Assembly (NCBI RefSeq): GCF_019578655.1
Contig: NC_063265.1
Span: 15,672,285-15,736,284, forward strand
Origin: Ricinus communis
Taxonomy: Eukaryota; Streptophyta; Magnoliopsida; Malpighiales; Euphorbiaceae
Direction: 5' to 3'
Length of the DNA stretch: 64,000 nucleotides
Shown: piece after piece, positions 24,745-37,848 of the stretch
How positions within the stretch are numbered: position 1 is the first letter of the stretch
How the letters are laid out: the number at the start of each line of letters is the position of its first letter
Position numbers and translations under genes: made by a program
Notes under the pieces: model-generated
Told to the model about the DNA's origin: nothing
Seen by the model: the letters and a program-made list of their open reading frames with translations, nothing else
The model's database searches: none

Positions 24745-25055
24745 GGTATAATAGTATAAATAATCACTGAACTTTGTATTTAGTTTTATTTTAGTTATTG
24801 AAGTTTAATTTATTTCATTTTAATCATTCAGTTTTAATTTTGACTGCAATTTAGCTATTTTGCCAATAAGAAATTGACATGTCATATATCTATTTTCTTA
24901 TTAGTTATCTTGTAACGTGTCAATTTTTTTATTTATAATATAACTAAATTAAAATAAAATTAAAATTAGATAACTGAAATAAAACAAATCAAAATCTTAT
25001 AATTAAAATAAAATTAAATATAAAATTCAATCACCGTTTATATTATCATGTCGTC
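24745..25055. mobile_element. MITE-like inverted-repeat element, copy B
   Basis: The left arm from about 24750 (tataaataatcactgaactt, then tttagttttattttagttat) is complementary, with few mismatches, to the right arm ending near 25050 (attcaatcaccgtttatatt). Arms are about 110 bases and the loop holds 'ttgacatgtcatatatc' and 'taacgtgtcaa'. The arms are similar to those of copy A at 3.7 kb. It is non-coding and of foldback/MITE type. The target-site duplication is not resolved. Confidence 0.65.
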
Positions 25056-25148
25056 AATAAATTAATAAAAAAATAAAAAAATGTCCAACATAGCCAATTA
25101 TTGACGCTAAGGTACAATTTCTAATGAAGAAAACACAACAAGTTGTTG

Positions 25149-25216
<68 letters not shown>

Positions 25217-26375
25217 TTAGTTTAAATGTCGTAAAAAAATACAATGTATGAGGTTGGTGAAATGTTAGAATTTAATTTGTTATATATTGAAGTATAAGGA
25301 ACAGTCGGCTGTGATTGATTGATTGATGAACCTAAACAACATTTTCAATTCTGTAATTGATCTTTCACCACACCTTTTTTTTTTTTTTTTTTATCATTGA
25401 ATAGCAAGAAAGGTTTTCTCCATGGACGTTAGTGGTGGGTGACAGCAGTACCCAATATGAAAAATACATTTTTATTTTTATTTTGTGTTTGTTGTTATTC
25501 TTTAGATATAATCATTATAAAAAACAATTTTCCTTTCATGCATGTTTCTGTAGCCAGCAAAAAAGGAAGTCCCAACTCTTTTATTAGTCGCCATCCATGT
25601 TTTTCTTCCTTTTTTCTTTCTTAGTATGTCTTAATTTTGAATAAAAATAAGAAATAGATAATAATTTCATTTCTTCATATCGCAATTCCTGCAAAAATTA
25701 GAAATGATTCCCAAAATCCTGGAACGAAATGACTAGAAGCCATGTTTTCAGGTTGTAAGGAAAAGGATCACAATAGTCTAATATTCAACTGTCCATTGAT
25801 TCTGAGTTCTGACAAAGGAAAATAATTAGATGGTTCAGTATTATTGAGTAAAAAAATTTACTAATTTGGATAATTGGGTGTTTTATATTTTCTATTGGAA
25901 TAAAGATTTTAAGTTATATATTATATAAAACAGAAGTATGAATCTAAATATATAATAATTATAATAATCATTTTCAAAATTTTTAATTAAACATAGTAAT
26001 TTATTTTTATTACTCATTTACATATTTTTTATCATCTCCATAAAATTAAAAAATAAATTAGGTAAATTACGAATTTAATGAATATCATATATTAATTAGA
26101 AAATTATTTTATAGGTAAATATTTATTATAGTTATAAAATTTTAAAAATTCAAAGATAAGTCTATAATTAAAAAATATCTCAGCCATTGTGAAACAAAAA
26201 ATTTTCAGCTAAAATGGCTTAAATAGACATAAACGTCTAAGCTTTCAGATGAAACATATATATAATTTCAGGATTTAGGATCTAAATTGAAAAACAATAT
26301 TATAGGTTGACTTGTGATAAAAGGTAAAAATAATCCGATAAAAAATTATTTGATATTATAGGTTGACTTGTGATG

Positions 26376-26415
<40 letters not shown>

Positions 26416-28375
26416 TTTAAGAATTTGTTTTCTTTTAAACTTGATAACTAAATCCCTTTTAAGATTGTACTCTTTTTCTTTTCATTATGTGTATCTATAA
26501 ATTTTGGTGGGTAGTGGCGGTGATATGGAAAATTAGATTAGATATCATATACAATAAACTTTGTATATAAGTAAGTCAACAATGGCATGCACTGTATAAA
26601 ATATATGAAATGCATGCATTTCTTAGTTGAGTACTTGATTTTTAGTTGGGGTCTTGTCTTTGGATTCTTCAACACTTTCCCCATTCTTGAGTGTTATATT
26701 ATACCTAATTAATTTCTATTATAATTTAATGCTCCGGTAAATAATTCCATTATCTATCCGATCCATTTCTACCATAACTTTTAAATCTTGTGCAAGACAT
26801 ATAATTTCTATTTAATTTTATTTTATAACTTCAATCTACTTTTTCTTTTAAATGATATAAGAAGAATCACTAGCCAATATGATTTTGATATTAGGACTTT
26901 ATGTTTAATCATTCCGCTAATAGTTCAATTCAGCAGTCAAGTATGTTGCTTTGCATTGTCCAAAATAATAGTGATAAAAATGTAAGAAAGAAAGAAAAAA
27001 AAGAAACACTTTTTGATATGAGAAGAATATATTAATTAATATAGAAATTTGAGAAGTGATCCACCACCACTTCTATATTCTTTTTTCCCTATATAATTTG
27101 ATTCCTAAAGTACAATTGGGTACTTTCCCACATAATTAATTAAGTTAAAGCTCAAAGTTGACCCAATTATGCATGCAAAATGCTCCTTTAATTTATTTCC
27201 AAATTGCTTGCCTAATAAATCCATTATGCTTGACGAATAACTTAGCTTTATGTTTAGACCATATGGACGCATATTTTAAGTCCATGCTTTAATAATTGTT
27301 TTTCTTGGCAGATTTTCTCTTCATTAATTATCACCTTAAACAACTAATTAGATGCTGATCTTCCAACAAATGAATAAAACTACAGTAAAGAATGACCCGC
27401 CATCGCAAGATGCTGCATAGCACTACTTACTCTTGGTTTTGCCTTGAAACTTTAGCCACCCATTAACAACTGACTCAGCTTTGAAGAGACCCATAATCAA
27501 ACTAATATTCTTGGAGTGCTACCAAATGGATCATCAATTAAGGTTAATTCAATATGAACGAAGAAGTGTCTCAAATTCACGAAACTTATATCTTTATTAC
27601 CTCAAAATAATTTGAATTACTACCTATTAACAACTAAATTAAGCTTGACACAACTAACACGATAATCTACTAACGGTCATGAAGCTTACCTACAACCCAA
27701 TTATAGGTATATACCAATACTTTTGGGCATATATTAATTTCTTTCATACTAGTTTCTTGCTTAAAGAAATTAAATTAGATCCATAATTACCCAAGTTCCT
27801 TCCCCAAGGCAGCTCTCTCCAGAATCTTTCTCAAAGTTTGCCCTCACTCAAGTGATCATTTCTGCTTTGGATCTTTATCACGGGTATAAAATCACTAGGA
27901 GATGTCCTGTCTTGTCCAGTTTGTTTCTTTTCTTTACCCAGTTAATGATAAGACAAATAAACACTAGTTAGAGATTATGTAGACTTATGAGAAAGTCTCG
28001 AGTTAGTTAGTCAATTAATACTGCCAAGTCTGCCCATAACCTCAAAGGATTACATACTGTCTAAGCTGAATTACCAAGCAATGAATTTTGATGAAGAGAA
28101 GTAATTAGGGCTGCTTCCTATTTGAGGTTGTTGAAAGAAGAAAAAAAAAAAAGTCAAAAAGAGTGGTCTTAGATGCTGCACAAGCCTGTTAGAGTAGGAT
28201 TTCAACATGTATGTATAACAATCAATAAATTGTAAAGATTTCAGAATTCCATCATATAGTAAATATTCAAATTCTTAAAATCTTCAGAGGTCAAGCACAA
28301 ATTGGGATCAAAATTTTTATAATTATATAAAAGTTATTCCTATATAAAATATCACTGTTATACGTGATTTTTGTT
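25056..28375. other. Gene-free AT-rich DNA
   Basis: No convincing exon or RNA gene. It holds a long TA microsatellite (25150-25213), another TA run at 26378-26410, and a short direct repeat, attataggttgacttgtgat, at about 26298 and 26354, just before that TA run. Open frames at 25439 and 26788 are low-complexity. Confidence 0.6.
25150..25213. repeat. (TA)n microsatellite
   Basis: About 31 TA units in a row, followed by aaatttag. No gene overlaps it. Confidence 0.9.
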
Positions 28376-28377
28376 TT

Positions 28378-29275
28378 GTTCGTACCTCCGGCAATGAGAT
28401 GGCTAATTGGCTGGCAAAAGTTTCTTATTTTCTTCTTAATTCTTTAATTGTAAACTAGCTCATAATTCCTGCCTCTTCTTGGAAGAGGCTTCTTTACAAG
28501 AACATAATTTAATTTTATTTAATGATAATGGCTGAAATTTTCTATTGAAAAAAAAAACTATATATTATACATAATTTAGTATGTAATATGATTACTGTTT
28601 GACACTGCCACTAGCCATAATAACCTGGAGTATGTAAAATTTTTCGAATTGGAAGTATATGATGTCCCCTCATGGTTATGCATTTGGTTTTGGACCTGTT
28701 CAAGTATTAAGAGCTTATTCAGAGTTTCTGTTGAATGTCAATAAATTAGGTTATTTTTATGGAATATTTTTGTAAACAACTTTTTCCAAATATATACTTT
28801 TGAATTAAAAAATAAAATCAACTTATCCGTTCTATCTTTTGAAAAGTAATTCTCAAAACTTTAAAGAAGAAGATTTTTCTTCGAAAAAGGCAATGTGAAA
28901 AGGGCAATCCCAAATTGGTTATCATATATTATTTTACTAATATTTTTGTTATCAAATTGTATGAATTTCTTTCATTTATTATAAATGTGGAGCACCGTTA
29001 GCCCCAAAACATTTAATTAACCACATGTTTAATTTTAGAGGAGTTCTGATGCTTATGGAGACAGTCTGCCCATTGCAGCAATGCCCCAAACGACACCCAC
29101 GGCCATGCCTCATGGTTGGACTGCTCCACAAGGCAATCTCTTGAAAATCAACGCTAATGCTTCCTCTATTCTGCATGAAAACATATCGAAATTGGAGGTT
29201 GTTAGTTTATGTGCATTTGGTGAAGCCATGGCAGTGTTTGTTCGGTCTTTTTGTTGCATCCAACTGTTCCTTTAG
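28378..29275 (+). pseudogene. Scattered RNase H-like retroelement scraps
   Basis: At 28380-28425 the frame reads RTSGNEMANWLAKVS, the R..GN..AN.LAK end block of an RVT_3 RNase H-like domain. At about 29113-29165 the frame reads WTAPQGNLLKINANAS, the W..P..G..K.N.DA opening block of the same domain type. The opening block lies downstream of the end block, so these are two separate or rearranged relics. Nothing else of an element is visible. Confidence 0.4.
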
Positions 29276-30737
29276 AAACGTCGAGAATTGAGCTCTCAAA
29301 CTTTAACTTTGTTTCGATAAATATGATGGTATTAGGATAATAATAAAATATTATAGTACATTCAATAAATATGATGGTTTACCCGTTGAATTTGTGTGAG
29401 AGACAAATTTTAATTGGGGATCCCCTCCTCAAGTTTGGCTTTGCATCATAGGGAAGATTGCTTCTGCTTTTGAGTAATGCTACGAGCTATCTATTTTCAC
29501 TAAGAAAAAAAAAAGAACTTTAATATGCAATTAATTTAGTTATGAATCTCAATCTTTGCCTTCATATAATTAACAATTATTTATTGATTGTTTTTTTTGT
29601 TTACTAAAAGAAAAAGAACCAGGTTTTTCATAAAAATGCTAAATGTATATTAGTGATGAATCAAATTAATATATGACTCTTTTTCATGATTACTAAGAGT
29701 AGAAGCAAATTATTGAGGATGCCGTTCAAAATGGGACAACTCCTTCCAACAGCAGCTTCTATATCTGAACTGGGTTGTTGATTATTCAGTGACCCACAGA
29801 AAGACTTTGAAAAGAAATTTCACGAGTAAGAGTTGTTGAAAAGTAGGGTTTTGCGAGAGTAACATTCTAATATTCTATTATTATAATATTTATTTTTTAA
29901 TTATAAATAAATAATTAATATTATTTTAAATAATTTATTAGTCTTGTATTTTTTCATTAATTTACATTATCGGTGAATGTATATAATTTTTAATTATTTA
30001 TATTAGTTTTTAAGTACTATTCATTAAATTTGAGAAATAGATAGAAATTTTTATTTTAAAAAATAAGAATTCTTAATAAATAAAAATAATACATTTGATT
30101 AATTAATAACTAAGTACCATATATAGTTGACTAATTTAATATTTAATAATGTTAATAAATTATTAAAATTAAAGTAACATTAATTTTTTTAGATTTTATA
30201 TAGTATCATACATTTAGAAGGTAGAGTAATTCAACTCAAAATTAAAACTATAATTAAAAAAAATAATTATTATAATACTCCATGGTAGAATATAAATTTA
30301 AACCTCAATTAGAGCTGGATTGATGCAACAGTAAAAAAGAATAAAAAGAAGAACCAATCAAGCATCCACTTTGTTTTTGCGAGAAAAGAAGAGGGGAATG
30401 TGGATAACCTGTGAGAAATAAGTTAAAAGTAATTAATAGATTGGGGTTGGGGTTGGGGGGCAGGTAAGATATGGTGTCAAATTCATAAAAGAGGTTATTC
30501 TGCAGATATATATAAATCAAGTATATTAATTGATCAAACCTTCACAAAGTAGCTCATTGACTGAAAATTGCATTTGGAAAGGTTTAGGAGACAATGTTAG
30601 ATGGTACATCATTTCCATTGTGACACATGACCTTGGCCACCTATACCAACTTTTGCCCTAAATTACACTTTGATATTAAATAAAACATTGATAGTTGAAT
30701 ATATTAGAAAAAGTAAATGGACAAGGGCATAATCCAT

Positions 30738-30824
<87 letters not shown>

Positions 30825-33800
30825 TAACCTTTAGAATTTTATATTTAGAGAAACAGACTATTAAACTACCATTGAGAAAGACAAAGCTATTGAATTCCTT
30901 CATTTCATATATCAATCAAGAGTATCTTTTATATATATATTGAATATATACCCACATTAATTTAGTTGGCTTTATTATTCTTTTCGGATTTGTAAATTTA
31001 TTGACCCACCTCAGTTGTAACTTAAATAAATAAAATAAAACGAAATCTTTTAAAGGATTAAGAAAAAAAAATTAGAGAAGAAGAAAAAGGATTAGTTGTT
31101 CAGACATGTAATAAAATGAGATGATTAACAATTTGAAGCTGAATTAAATTAAAATAATTATCAATGATGTTCTTTGATTAATCAGATTCAAGTTGTAAAT
31201 GACTATAACTTGATAAAATTAGGTAAAGATTAAGAAATATTAGACTGATACATAGACATTATTAAGTTTCTTATTAGACCACTCTAGAAGTGCTTAGTGC
31301 TATAAGTTGTTTACCTACCTAATAAGAAGATTGCTAATTACATTTTTGTGAAGGCTTAATCATTGTTTAAGGATAAAATATGAAGAGCTATATATATATA
31401 TATATATATATACAGAAAGGGAATTTGTTTAAAATTAAAGTTGAACATCATTTTTTTCATGACTTGGGAATATCTGTGGCATTACTTCTTCAATATAATT
31501 AAAGATTTTACTGAGAGTCATGTCTTTCCAATTCTCTTAAGGTCACTCTCTAATTGAATTTTAGCTGAGATATTAAAGTAAATTATATGAATAATATATA
31601 CATAGATACATACATAATTATGCATATGTATAAAAGATATTTTGCAATATTCATGAGTAGCTTGAGCCTTGAGGTGACAATTGGCTGTATTACAAATATA
31701 ATTGTGGCATATACAATTGGGTATCTATTTGTAGGCATGATCCCTGCTCATATGCTCATGTGGGGAGGGAAGATTTGTTTTTGAAGAACAATTTAGCTGT
31801 AGGAAACTGCATGTGCATGCCATGTGCCAATTTTGTTGCTGTGTGCTATCTTTTTCCTCAAAAAAGAAATTAAAAAAAAAAAAATTCTCTAAGGTAAGGT
31901 AAGAAATAGAACCCAGTTTGACTTAGTTACATTACATCTTATTTGGCCCTCAATTAAACCAATGTCACAAAATTCATAATATATATATATATAATGGTTT
32001 CACTTGCAAAGTCTTAGCTATTTGCTCTCTCAAAACATGTGAGCTTGCCCTGTGGCTTTGACACTAAGAACCCTTTTCTATGTATAATATAGAGAAGTCT
32101 TCTTTTCATTTGTAATTGAGAATTGCTTTCATTTACTAGTATATAGTGAAGGGGCCAATTGGGGGTTTGACTTGAGCCTTCTTTTTCAGATAACTAAACA
32201 TTTATTATAAATGTCAATGCTACAGGAAGTACCAATTTGAATCTGTAATAATGTTTTTTGCCTACTTCAATTATTCAAGCACATAACTAATGGGTGTTAA
32301 AAACTATTCTCTTTATTGCTAAAATAAAATATTTTAGCAATATGATGCCTCCAAAATATATTTTAACACAATAAATTAGAAGAAAAATACTTGCATTCTA
32401 GAATAAAAACTCCCTAAAATCACTTATAGTTAATATAGGCAAATAACATTTGATGTTAAAAATGATTGAACTTGTTTTTATGAAGATCTCCATTATTTTC
32501 TAACATGGTATTGGGTGGTTTGAATTATTTCTAGACAACAAATTGGTTGTGTCAATTATAAGAAGATACACTGCACGTGACTCCATGGACGAGTCTCACA
32601 ATCATCAATTCCTTCTTCCTATAAAATAGATTTGTTATTTCACATTCTAATGGAGATGAAAGATTGGGACAATGAGAGCTCAAAATTATTGTGTGGGTGT
32701 GTGTGTATTAGAATAATTACTGTTTAATTAATGCAAACGGGTTTAGTTTTACCTTCTATCTTGGAGCAATAATATTTGTAAAAAAATGAAAAGAATAATT
32801 CCCTAATTTTGAAATTATAAGAGTATTTTCTTTTTTTCTTATTGGATCATTTATGTTAGCACTTGGGCTATAAGTACTAAATAAAGGGCATAATAGCATA
32901 CTATTATGAAATAAAATATATAAGAGTATATTTTCCATAATTTATTCCCTTGTAGTTACTGATATAATTCTCTCTTCTTATAATCAATATAAATCATAAG
33001 ACATTCTTTTTAGTATAATTATTTATCTAAAAATAAGTTAAGCTACAGGATTTTACTAAAATTAATTAATAATATTTAAATAATTAATTAATTATATACA
33101 TTATTCTATTAATTAGATTGTCAATAAATTAATATATAATTTTTTAGTTATTTATATAAATTAAATTATGTAAGTGAATCTCATAAAATATCATTGATTA
33201 AATTCTAAAAATAACTAAAAAATTTAATAAATAAAAATAATATGTTTGATTGATTGATAACTAAATACTACTTATAACTGATTAATCTAGTATTTAATTA
33301 TTTTTATAAATTATAAAAATTAAAATAAAATTAATCTTTATAAATTTATATAGTAAAATACACTTACGATAAATTAAAATGACTCTAAACTATATTATAG
33401 ATTTTTCTATCATTTACAACTAAAATAAAGATAATCACTTATAATTAAACTTGGGCAAATTATTTTTTTTTCTCTGGCTTTTTTCCTGATTTTTATTTTT
33501 CCCTCAAGGTTCAGGTAGAAAACGACATGTGAATAATCTAATATGTCACAGAAGTAAATTATTAAAAATCAATTGGACCAGCCAGCTGTGACAACCTACC
33601 CCTTAAGAACTCTATATGCACTTGCATACGCACCCAAATATTTTATTATATATGCATACATTCATTTTTATACCACTAATTTACTTGAATTCTTTTTCAT
33701 TATCTCATATAGAAATTAATAGCTATATGTTAGTTGTATTCATGAATTCATTCCAGAAATAACTAATCTAAAAATCTGGTGAAATTGGTATAATTTGTCA

Positions 33801-36800
33801 TTCATTGTATCCACAATTAACCATATGGTTTTCTATTTATTTTAAAATAGAAGCTCAACTAGTATTTTACAAGAATACAAAGATGTATACAATAAGAAAG
33901 ACAAGACATGATTTGTTATCCCTGTCATTGTGCTATCAATCCCTCCAATGAAGGTAATCAAGGTTAAAGCAATCCTCCAACTATGTTTTTCTTTCTCTTC
34001 TGATCCAGTCCTCCAATATTGTTAATAGATCCATCCTACTCATCAAAATTAATTAACATATAAATTAAGCTAATATTCTCCAAAGTGGTATTTTAGATGC
34101 CAACTTGACTTTCCTAAGAAGTTGGCTTAGGAGGAGAACTTTTAAATACTACCAGCAGTTATTTAAAAAATATATTATAAATTCAATGTTTTACCACCGC
34201 AAGAGTTTTGCCCATCACCCGCCACGTTATAGATTACTTGATAATAAAAAATCAAAATCATTCTAAAATTAGAACAGAAAACACAACAAAATAAAAAATT
34301 AAATATGGAAACTGAAAACATAAACAGGAAACAAAAAAGAAAAAAAAAAAGAATTTTGAGGTTAAAAACAAAATTAGAAAACTGAAAACTGAAAACAGAG
34401 ACTGTAATCAAAATTTAAAGCGTAAGTAGACAACTTAGAGGATAAAACTCCAGGAGAAAATAAAAATTAACAAAGATCATACGTTTTTTTTATTTTAATC
34501 GTAATGTTAATCCAGATTCTGATATTGTCGAGGGATGACATATGAAAATGTCATCACAAGTATGATACTGCAGAAATGATATTTAATTGCAGAAGAACTT
34601 ATGGCATAAAAATTGACAAAGACTGAAACTGGACACCGGCAAATCAAGCTTTAAAAGATTTCTCGGAACAGAAAATTAACAACAGAGGTAGAAGCTTGAC
34701 CATGGTTCTAATATTAATATATAATTTGACTTATCAAATTGGTCGACTCTTATCTATCATAAATTGGAGAGCGATATCTACATTTAAGTATCTTATATAT
34801 TATATATTTGATAATTAATATATATTTAATTATTTAAAATTCAATCAATTGTATATATACAGCTCCTAGAAATAGATAAAGAAAATATATAGTCAAGTTA
34901 TATTTTAGAGCTAACACTAGTGAATACTTAAATGCTTAATTTCATTTAATTCTTTTATTTGATCAGTTTTTCTAAATATACTTATACACAAAATTATTAA
35001 AATATTTTTCAAAACAAATAGAGTCCATATTATGCTATCATTTTCTTGATTCTCTGTAGAAACCGATTGTACGATGAGGTTTTTTTGTTTTTTGTTTTTC
35101 CCTGTCTACATGAACTTTCAGCATAAAAGAACAAGAAATTGTCATATCAGAATACGTATTTGTTCTTCAAACTTGGCATCACGGATCTGTTGTGAATTGG
35201 AGATAACTTAGAATTACTGCAGGGCAAGAAATAAGAACAATTTTACATATTACCGTCACGCAAAAGTTATTTATTCTTCGTTGAGAAGTCGAGTCTTCAT
35301 TCATGCAAAGAGCTCACACAGTGTGGCTTGGAGTTTGTTAATCGTGCGAGGAATCTGCAAAAAAGCCGTTCATGTGTCCAGGGAGGATAATTAGTTGCCC
35401 AATTTGGGTCCTTCCTTCCCCACGCTGTATGTATGAGGTAAATACCGGTTCCCCACATATTTCTCAAATCAACCTCTTTCAGGCTCAGTCGGCGACAAGT
35501 GCGTGCTCCAATTCGAGTTTTTCTTTCTTTCTTTATTTGTAATTAAAAGAAAGACTCATTTAATTTATTACCAGTCCAATAAAAAATAATCAAAATTAAC
35601 ATTCTAAATTACAAACTAATAATTAGGTGCATTAATAATTTATATTGTATTTTATTATAATATTTTCAGACTATATTATTATAAGGGAAAAGAAAGAGTA
35701 AGAAAATCCACCAACTCCTGCAATAATGCTGATAATTAAGTGATACAAGATTTTCTTTTCTTTTCCTTTTCCCTATTTTGTTTCCCATAAAAGTTTAATA
35801 ATAATGCAATCTCAAAAATGACAATGCATGGATATGTTTATTGTCCTTATTAATTATCATCTAAATTAGCTTTTCAAATGAACACTAAGTAATCATGTCT
35901 TCAATTGATAGGGTAGGTTTCACTTTGTGGATCCTATATTTGTCGATTGATGTGTGATGGTTCACTCATCATCAATACGAGCAATTAAGTAGACGCCATA
36001 TATAGACAAGGTATATAGATTTTTATATCAAAATATGTAGTAGGTCTTTTTTTATCGAATCATTTTCTTAATTAGAATGCTTATATGATGAGGATACACC
36101 ATATGCTTGTCTTATTAATACTGGCATAATTCACATCTGATTAATTTATTTATTTTTTTTATTATAATTGACCACTTTAACACATTTTTCACATTGAGAT
36201 ATCCATTTACTATTAACCTAAACTTATGAATATTCAACTTTTTCTTCATATATACTCACAAATTAAGAAATAATACTAATTATATGATCAATTTAGTTGC
36301 TATTTACAATTTCTTTTAGAAGTTGCATTATATTAAATATAAGAGTAAAATATCTAATTAATTGTTAGCTATATTTAAGATCTGATTTTCACATATTAAA
36401 ATATTTAATGAGCTATATTTACGAAGTTTAAAAAAATAACTTGAAGTTATATATTTTTTATTTTATTTAATAATATTGAAATCTAAAATGTTATAACCAA
36501 ATATCCAGTCTATTGAGTTTGTTTTTAATTGATTATTATTTTAGATATAATGAATTATAAAAAAATAAATACTTTTCCTATAAGTATATTGATCTTGGGA
36601 TAAATATTCTTTAATAGCACTTATATATAAAATGAGAAAATAGTTCCTAATGCTATAATTTTAAAAAAAAAAGAAAAGAAAAAGAAAATGAAGAATAAAA
36701 GTAAATTTAGAAAAAATAAAATAAAAACCAATTGAATCCGTAGTGCACAACAGACAACATAAAGGGCATTTAAGTGAACATGCAAAATTTGGACATTTTT

Positions 36801-37300
36801 GTGTTAGTCTACATATTTTATTAAATACTATATATTATAAAAAAAAAAATTAGTTGCAAATATTAAGCAACCAGCAGAATTTTATTTTATTTTTTTTTAT
36901 ATAAAAAGTAGGTTTAACATTATTTTATAAAATATTTATAAACACGCATAAATTTCATGTGGTGATTACCGACAACAAAATTTAATAGTTAGAAAGTAGA
37001 TGGAGTTTCTTAGAAAATGTAAATAATTGTATAGGTGCACAGATTCGAAAAAAAGAAAAAGGTTGTTAAGACATTGGTGGCCGGAAAGTGACGTCGAATG
37101 CCTACGACCAGCCGCCGGAGGCTATTTTTTATTTAACCTTATTATCACAGTGCATACATAGCCTTTAAATAAGGGGCATGCTTGTGGTTGAAGCTGCGGT
37201 GCTCATGTCCTGAGGCCTGCAGTAAAAAGAAAATGGTAAAAAAAAAATTAAAAAATTATTGGAATTAGAAGAAATAAATAGTGAAAGAGGAGAGAGAAAT
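29276..37300. other. Gene-free region upstream of CSLA
   Basis: About 8 kb with no supported gene on either strand. TA microsatellites lie at 30738-30820 and 31389-31411. The open frames over them (30676-30943) are just Tyr/Ile translations of the repeat. The frame at 31587-31784 has no motif and poor context. The last ~250 bases belong to the CSLA promoter, including a TGACGTC bZIP-type site near 37088. Confidence 0.6.
30738..30820. repeat. (TA)n microsatellite, interrupted
   Basis: About 40 TA units broken by a single tatgtata interruption near 30753 and another near the end. It produces spurious open frames on both strands. Confidence 0.9.
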
Positions 37301-37324
37301 AGAAGAGGCAAAGAAGAGAGAGCT

Positions 37325-37331
37325 TATATAA
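37325..37331 (+). promoter_or_regulatory. TATA box of the CSLA gene
   Basis: TATATAA in the context agcttatataagagc, about 520 bases before the ATG. This implies a long leader, or a leader with an intron (a T-rich run with cag lies near 37590-37620). Confidence 0.5.
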
Positions 37332-37848
37332 GAGCATAATTCTCCGGCATATTTTCTTGCTCTTTTCATTTATTTCTGTCTTTGTATTTTTGTATCGGCA
37401 TTTGTGTTCTGCTTCTGTTTTCTTTTCTCTTTAATAACAGAAGCAGAAATATTTGCCCTTACATTCTTTTTTAGTTCTTGAATAACAACCTCATTAAGAA
37501 ACAGGAGTTTTGTTTCTTCTCGAGTTTGTTTCTGTCATGCACATTAGTTCTTAAGTTCATAAGACAGACTCCTTGTTCTTGTTGTTCCAGTTTCTTGGGT
37601 TTTTTTTTTTTTTGTTCCTCAGGGAGCTGCTGACATTACAGCTCTGCCTGTATGTTGGCTTGCGTATAGCGAAAGAAAAGAAACATATTCTTGCTCTTTT
37701 TTGTGTCTTATAAATTCTGTTCAGATCTCATTTTGATGGGTTTCTTTTAAAATCTTTAAAATAATAATCAAACACTCCTGTTCCTGTCTTCCATTTCTTG
37801 CTTTCCTCTGTTTCGTTTTTTGCCTTTGCTCTGTTCTGAGACACACAA

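Noticed and set aside
27380..27420. Possible miR172-like sequence (agatgctgcat)
   Set aside because: Only 11 bases match the mature sequence and no hairpin partner lies nearby.
30676..30943. Open frames on both strands with long Tyr/Ile repeats
   Set aside because: They are translations of a TA microsatellite and have no other support.
31587..31784. 65-residue frame with hydrophobic stretches
   Set aside because: Random AT-rich composition can produce this; no family resemblance and poor start context.
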